Source: Gryganskiella cystojenkinii (Eukaryota > Mortierellomycota > Mortierellomycetes > Mortierellales > Mortierellaceae). From it: DNA of 39,395 bases. This document shows positions 34,997 through 39,395 of the stretch, piece by piece. The notes under the pieces were generated by a model. The model was not told where the DNA came from, did not search any database, and was given only the letters and a program-made list of their open reading frames with translations. The DNA lies in assembly GCA_015852425.1 (NCBI GenBank), contig JAAAIG010000279.1:2853-42247 (forward strand), in the 5' to 3' direction. The translations under genes and the position numbers were made by a program. Numbering within the stretch: the stretch's first letter is position 1; each line of letters starts with the position of its first letter.

Positions 34997-36129
34997 GTAT
35001 CATCTCCGGAGAAAAAAAAAGTTTAGGCTAGGAAGGTTCCGCCGGAAGAAAAAAAAAATATGAACTTTTATTATACCCTCCTCCTCATGTTCCAGTAGAA
35101 GACGCGTTGACTCGCACTGTTATGCACATTCTCTTTTCTTCGTTACCTCGATACCCATATTTTTTTTCTGCTTAGGACTTTAACGCGGAAACAATTCTCA
35201 ATCTGGCGTTTTTTTTGAGTTTGACCTTTTGAAAAAGACTTTTTTTTTGTGTTTGATTGCAATTTTTTTTTAGTAGACCCAGCAATGGGAGTGGGGAAAT
35301 AACTCTGACTCTTGTTAGTGGAATCTGAGAGATAAGATGGGTTCGAACGGTGCATGTTCGAGAATTATTTACTCCGAGAATGGGCTCTCCACAGACATAA
35401 CCTTGCCTTTTAACCCGGAGAAATTGTTGTTCAAGCATTTGTTTGCCGCCTTCTCCACAAGTTCTTGAACCCCAATAACCCGTTATCATTTTGATCATGA
35501 TGACGATCCCGTGATTCCAGGAACGACAGTCAGCGAGAGGGCTTTCATTAAGTATTTGCTCCGCCCCTCATGCACCCACAACATAAGAACTGTCATTTTG
35601 AAAACGGGTGGTGGCGTCACCCTTTTTAGCAGTCTTCTTCCTGCTGTTTCGTCTTGCAAAAGAGAATACAAAACGGCGGGAGCTTCTTCCTCCCACCTAA
35701 TCCGCTGACTGCTCATCTGTTTTGCTATCCAAACTGTTTTTTTAGTTGGATTAGATGTTGAGGCAGACAGAGAGAGAGAGATAGAACTGTTTCTGATCAA
35801 CAAAAGGAGCTTTTCAGGCAAAAAAGCTAGTTGTTCAATTGCAAACGGAAACCAAAGTGAGAGCACTTTAAGAACTAAAAAGTGCACCAATTTTCGTTCC
35901 CTTGTCCCTGCCGGTTTCTTCGCCTTTGTTGGAGAGAGAAAAAGAAACGCCCTTTAGAGAAACAGTGTCACTAAACAAAGAGCGAGTTTCTTGAAGACGA
36001 TAAATAGCAGATTGTTTTCCCTCAGGATGTTTTTCTTTTTCTTTATCAACCCTCTCAGATCCCTTTCCTCTCCATACCTTTTTTTTCTTCTCTCCTTCTG
36101 TTCCTCCCACTGCTTCCCTTTTTGTCTCC
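34997..36129. other. intergenic region, no gene recognised
   Basis: About 1.1 kb of AT-rich spacer with T-runs and a GA repeat near 35770. Open frames on the minus strand (35172-35890) have no recognisable content. A TATA-like GATAAATAG lies at 35999-36007, about 125 bases before the next gene. Confidence 0.55.
35999..36007 (+). promoter_or_regulatory. TATA-like element of the first LPMO-like gene
   Basis: GATAAATAG, one mismatch from a consensus TATAAATAG, about 125 bases upstream of the ATG and followed by a C/T-rich stretch. Confidence 0.3.
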
Positions 36130-37375
36130 ATGATCATGAAAACTACACTCATTGCTGCCGCACTGGCTTGCTTGTCCGCCATGACCGCTCAGGCTCATGT
36201 CGGTCTCAGTACCCCTTGTGGTCGTTACCAGCCTGCGGCCGGTTGCCCTGCTCCCCCATGTAAGTTGACGACTGCATGACAAATTTGTCCGAGAGTGCAT
36301 AAAAGCAATAGTAATTTCGCGAAACAAAAAAATAAATAGAAGGAAATATGCTAATAGGGGTATATTGCATATCATAGCCGGCCAGTCTCTTGACTACGAC
36401 ATCAACTCCCCTGTTGGGTCTCAACAAGCTATTAACGCCCCCATCTGCAAGGTGAGATAATTGTTGATGAACAAAACAAACATGATATTAATACCTCTCG
36501 ATCAAAAAATATGTTGGAATCGCAATTTCCAAGGAGGGTGAAATGATCGACGTCTCCGTAATCTTCTAATCAAAAATGATACTTATGTGGTCATATCCCT
36601 CCCCTCTTTCTTTTCTTCCGGGTAATTTCATTTTTTCAAACAGCATACGGTCCCTTACACCAAGCGTACCGTTTACAAGGCCGGTGATACCATCGATACC
36701 CACTACTCTGTCGGTGCCTCCCACGGTGGCGGACACTGTCAGTGGGCTCTCTCGTACGACAACGGCAAGACCTGGGTCGTTATCAAGACCATGATCCGTG
36801 CTTGTCTCCGTGATGTCGCCTCAGGCGATTCCAACTACAAGATCCCGGTTCAGATTCCCAAGGATGCCCCCTCCGGAAAGGTTACATTCCAGTGGATCTG
36901 GAACAACGCCATCGGTGCCCGCGAGATCTATTCCAACTGTGCGGATATAGAAATCAAGGGTAAGGATGGTGGATCAGTTACGGGTCTCGAGCCCCTGTAT
37001 GCCAACTATGGACCCAGTGCTCCTGCGATTGCCGAATTCCCTAGCGCTTCCAGCCCGGATAACCACGAGTTGTTCGCGAAGCGCAAGGCGATCACGATCC
37101 ATGTTGCCGGGTCTGGAAAGGCCACCACTACCGCGAAGCCAAAGCCCAAGACGACGACTACGAAGTCCAAGCCCAAGCCGACGGCGACGACCCAGCACAA
37201 GACCACTGCCAAGCCTACGATCAAGCCTACCTCGAAGCCCAAGCCCAAGACGACTACGACCAAGAAGCCCAAGACGACTACCAAGAAGGCGACGCACAAG
37301 CCCACGCCTACTCACAGGGCCAAGAAGCATGAGAAGAAGCATCACAAAAAGCATCACAAGAAGCATGTGAAGTAG
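36130..37375 (+). CDS. secreted LPMO-like protein with Lys/His-rich tail
   Basis: Exons 36130-36259, 36378-36451 and 36644-37375 give 311 residues. A signal peptide (TTLIAAALACLSAMTAQA) precedes His as the likely first mature residue (HVGLSTPCGRY). With the His in GASHGGGHCQWALSYDNGKT this could form the copper histidine brace of a lytic polysaccharide monooxygenase. IYSNCADIEI resembles the Tyr-containing NRE-MY-MNCA region of family AA11 and other chitin-binding-4-like enzymes. Conserved Cys residues suggest disulfides. After about residue 230 comes a Thr/Lys/Pro linker (KPKPKTTTTKSKPKPTATT and repeats), then a tail of repeated KKH/HKK units. Expected role: extracellular oxidation or binding of chitin or another wall polymer. 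The family assignment is by motif only. Two in-frame ATGs (36130, 36136) are possible starts. Tandem paralogue at 38599. Confidence 0.82.
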
Positions 37376-37460
37376 AGCGATCAGAACATCCGCAATGCTT
37401 AAAAAAATGGAAAAGAAGCGTGTCGGTCTCTCGTCGGTCTCGTTACACTCACAGGGCATA

Positions 37461-37466
37461 AATAAA
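37461..37466 (+). terminator. polyadenylation-like signal after the first LPMO-like gene
   Basis: AATAAA about 85 bases after the stop codon. Confidence 0.4.
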
Positions 37467-38371
37467 ATGGACTTGTGGTTTCCAGCAGAATGAATTGTCC
37501 AAGATGATCAGCAATGGATCAGCAGTGTGCGATCCTTGACAACGGTTTTTTGTACTACAAAAAAAGGGGGGGGGGTGTTGACATACATCAAAACAAGACA
37601 AAAGAGAAGGGGTTTCTAGCGTTTCCTGCTGTCAAAGAAAACAGGACCACCCAGAAGTGACCTTTCTTTTGTGGCGACAAAGAAAGGACCCTTTTTTTTG
37701 ACACAAAGATTTTGTGTCTCCTCCCCGCCTGCTGTCTGGTTACGTCTTCAACCTTGTGAAACGGGAGCCCATTCAAAGAAAAAAAACGTATTGACCATTA
37801 TTGTTTGCCGATCGTCTATCCTCCGCTCTTACAAAAAACAAAAGCACACTTTTCTCGGCCCTTCCTCTTCTCGAGAACGCACTAATCGTTGGGAAGGGAA
37901 CAATGGGAGGGGGAAAGCTGGCAATGCCAAGAATATAATAAAAAACCTGCAGTGACAGTAGTCCACAATGTGAGCCATCCAATTTTTGTTCATATATCTT
38001 TGTAAAACAAATCAACGATAAAAATGGCTGTTCCCCTTTTTTCCCTCCCACCCGTCGTGTCAACGGTTCGTCAAAAGCTGGCTTGGGAGAGGAAAAAGCT
38101 GGCGAGAAACGGTGAAGGATGACCAGATGAAATTTCCCCTTTTGTGTGACATTTCAGGAGAATGCAATTTTTGCAACAGGCCTCAATTGCTTTAAATTGT
38201 ATGACTTGTCATGAGGAAAATGGTACTTTGACAAGCGTGCGCAATAGGGGAACTCAATAAGTGTATGACTGGCGTGAGTATCCCATGGTGTATGTGGCAA
38301 ACTAACGAAATATCGAACGAAAGGGATGGTTAAATAAATAGGCAGGGATCCCATGCTTTGCTTTTGTTAGC

Positions 38372-38380
38372 TATAAATAA
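38372..38380 (+). promoter_or_regulatory. TATA box of the second LPMO-like gene
   Basis: TATAAATAA 227 bases before the ATG at 38599, followed by C/T-rich sequence without any ATG, which also supports the chosen start. Confidence 0.55.
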
Positions 38381-38598
38381 AGGCGGCAATCCACCTTCTC
38401 CATCTTCTCCACTTGTTGTTGCTCTTTTGTTGTCCTCTATCTCCCTATCCTATATTTTAGTCCTCAATTCCCTCTCTTTTTTTGTCGCAGATTTACTCTT
38501 TCATCCCTCAGTCTTTCCTTCATCCGTCGATCCTCTCTCATCACACTCTTTCTCACAGAAAAAAAACACCACAACACTTTCCCCTTTATTATTTTCTC

Positions 38599-39294
38599 AT
38601 GTATCTTCGAATCTCCACAGCCACGGCTGTTTTCACTCTGCTGGTCGTGATCTCGATTCTTCTCCCCGCAAAGACCGTGGACGCCCACGTAGGACTCAAG
38701 TTTCCCTGCGCGCGCGGAAGCCCCTTGGCGGGCTGCCCCAAGCCTTCTGCAGGTCAAACCATCGATTACGACCTCAACTCGCCCATTGGTACACACGATT
38801 CCAAGAACAGCCCGATATGCAAGAACATTGTGCCCTCCCAGACCCGCACTAAGATCAAGGCCGGTGCCTCGATCAGCACCCAGTACAACGTCGGAGCCTC
38901 TCACGGTGGTGGACACTGCCAATGGGCTCTATCGTACGATGGCGGTAAGACCTGGGTTGTCCTCAAGACAGTCCTTCGTTCCTGTTTGAAGGGTATTTCT
39001 CAGGGTGGTCAATACTCGGTCTCGGTCCCGATTCCCAAGACGGCGCCTAATGGCAACGCGGTCTTTATGTGGCTTTGGAACAATGCTCAGGGGAACCGAG
39101 AGTTGTACTCAAACTGTGCAGATATCACGATCGAGAATGGCGCGAACGGCGGATCATTGTCGGGTCTGGTGCCTTTGATTGCCAACTATGGGTCCGGTTC
39201 GCTCCTGATCCCTGAGTTTCCTTTGCCTTCCAGCCCTGCGGATGAAGCCGATTTTGGAAAGCGCAAGGCGATCACGGTCAACGTTTCCAAGTAA
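38599..39294 (+). CDS. secreted LPMO-like protein, intronless paralogue
   Basis: Single exon, 231 residues. A signal peptide (hydrophobic core VFTLLVVISILLP, ending TVDA) precedes HVGLKFPCARG, again putting His at the mature N-terminus. GASHGGGHCQWALSYDGGKT and NRELYSNCADITI match the upstream paralogue and AA11-like LPMOs. It lacks the Thr/Lys/Pro linker and Lys/His tail; the protein ends at GKRKAITVNVSK, just where the tail begins in the other copy (AKRKAITIHVAGSG). No introns occur where the paralogue has two. The frame continues upstream of 38599, but the first ATG is used because the signal peptide begins there. Expected role: secreted oxidase or binding protein for chitin-like polymers; family by motif only. 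Confidence 0.82.
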   Translation: MYLRISTATAVFTLLVVISILLPAKTVDAHVGLKFPCARGSPLAGCPKPSAGQTIDYDLNSPIGTHDSKNSPICKNIVPSQTRTKIKAGASISTQYNVGASHGGGHCQWALSYDGGKTWVVLKTVLRSCLKGISQGGQYSVSVPIPKTAPNGNAVFMWLWNNAQGNRELYSNCADITIENGANGGSLSGLVPLIANYGSGSLLIPEFPLPSSPADEADFGKRKAITVNVSK

Positions 39295-39374
39295 TAGTCA
39301 CAAAGTCTAAAAAAAGAGGGTCTAGCGTAGCAAACCTCTTTCCCCACGCTTTGAAACTCTAAAACATAACATAC

Positions 39375-39395
39375 AAAAAAAAAAAAAAAAAAAAA
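39375..39395 (+). repeat. A-run at the window end
   Basis: Twenty-one A residues up to the last base, 80 bases after the last stop codon. It may be a genomic homopolymer at which the assembly ended. Confidence 0.85.

Larger units (their letters stand above)
37376..38598. other. spacer between the two LPMO-like genes
   Basis: About 1.2 kb, AT-rich, with a G-run near 37567-37575 and no recognised gene. AATAAA at 37461 may end the first gene. A TATA box (38372) and an ATG-free C/T-rich leader precede the second gene. Confidence 0.55.

Noticed and set aside
35330..35475. Possible tRNA around GTTCGAA
   Set aside because: The flanking bases do not form a T-arm, and no acceptor stem can be drawn.
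36974..37459. Long minus- and plus-strand frames over the Lys/Thr tail
   Set aside because: They arise from the repetitive AAG/ACC/CCC codons of the tail of the first LPMO-like gene.

Overview
The window is nuclear DNA from a filamentous fungus. Genes carry short GT-AG introns, sit in T- and A-rich spacers, and encode proteins with poly-Gln, His and Ser runs. A WDR91-type endosomal protein, a GWT1 acyltransferase, a Bem1 scaffold and secreted chitin-binding-4/LPMO-like proteins together suggest an early-diverging zygomycete, perhaps Mortierellomycotina. That placement is an inference from gene content, not from a search.

I support eleven protein genes. In order: the 3' part of a homeodomain factor (3-1373, +); a mitochondrial class III CoA-transferase of SUGCT type (4355-6480, +, five exons); a Ras guanine-nucleotide exchange factor (6731-10393, -, four exons); the N-terminal acetyltransferase NAA40/NatD (about 11624-13076, +, 5' end unresolved); Bem1 with SH3-SH3-PX-PB1 (15284-17938, +, two exons); Gwt1 (18214-20554, -, five exons); an ATF/CREB-type bZIP factor (26690-28580, +, two exons); the histidine phosphotransfer protein Ypd1 (29506-31145, +, three exons); a WDR91 orthologue (31523-34996, +, twelve exons); and two tandem secreted LPMO-like paralogues (36130-37375 with two introns and a Lys/His tail; 38599-39294, intronless and tailless). 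I joined exons by hand. Each model except the NAA40 5' end keeps frame through every junction and reaches a stop.

Two functional themes stand out. The RasGEF, Bem1 and Gwt1 genes concern polarity signalling and cell-wall/GPI-anchor assembly. Ypd1 belongs to the phosphorelay that feeds stress MAP kinases, and the neighbouring bZIP factor looks like a target of such kinases; the spacer between them holds CRE-like motifs. Whether these groupings mean co-regulation is inference.

The 6.1-kb spacer between gwt1 and the bZIP gene holds no confident gene. It has a possible decayed minus-strand gene (21575-22571) and a small GC-rich hairpin island between A-runs (about 23926-24000). No tRNA, rRNA, CRISPR array or intact transposon was recognised. 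Ten Ns at 28611-28620 mark an assembly gap, and the window ends in a run of 21 A.
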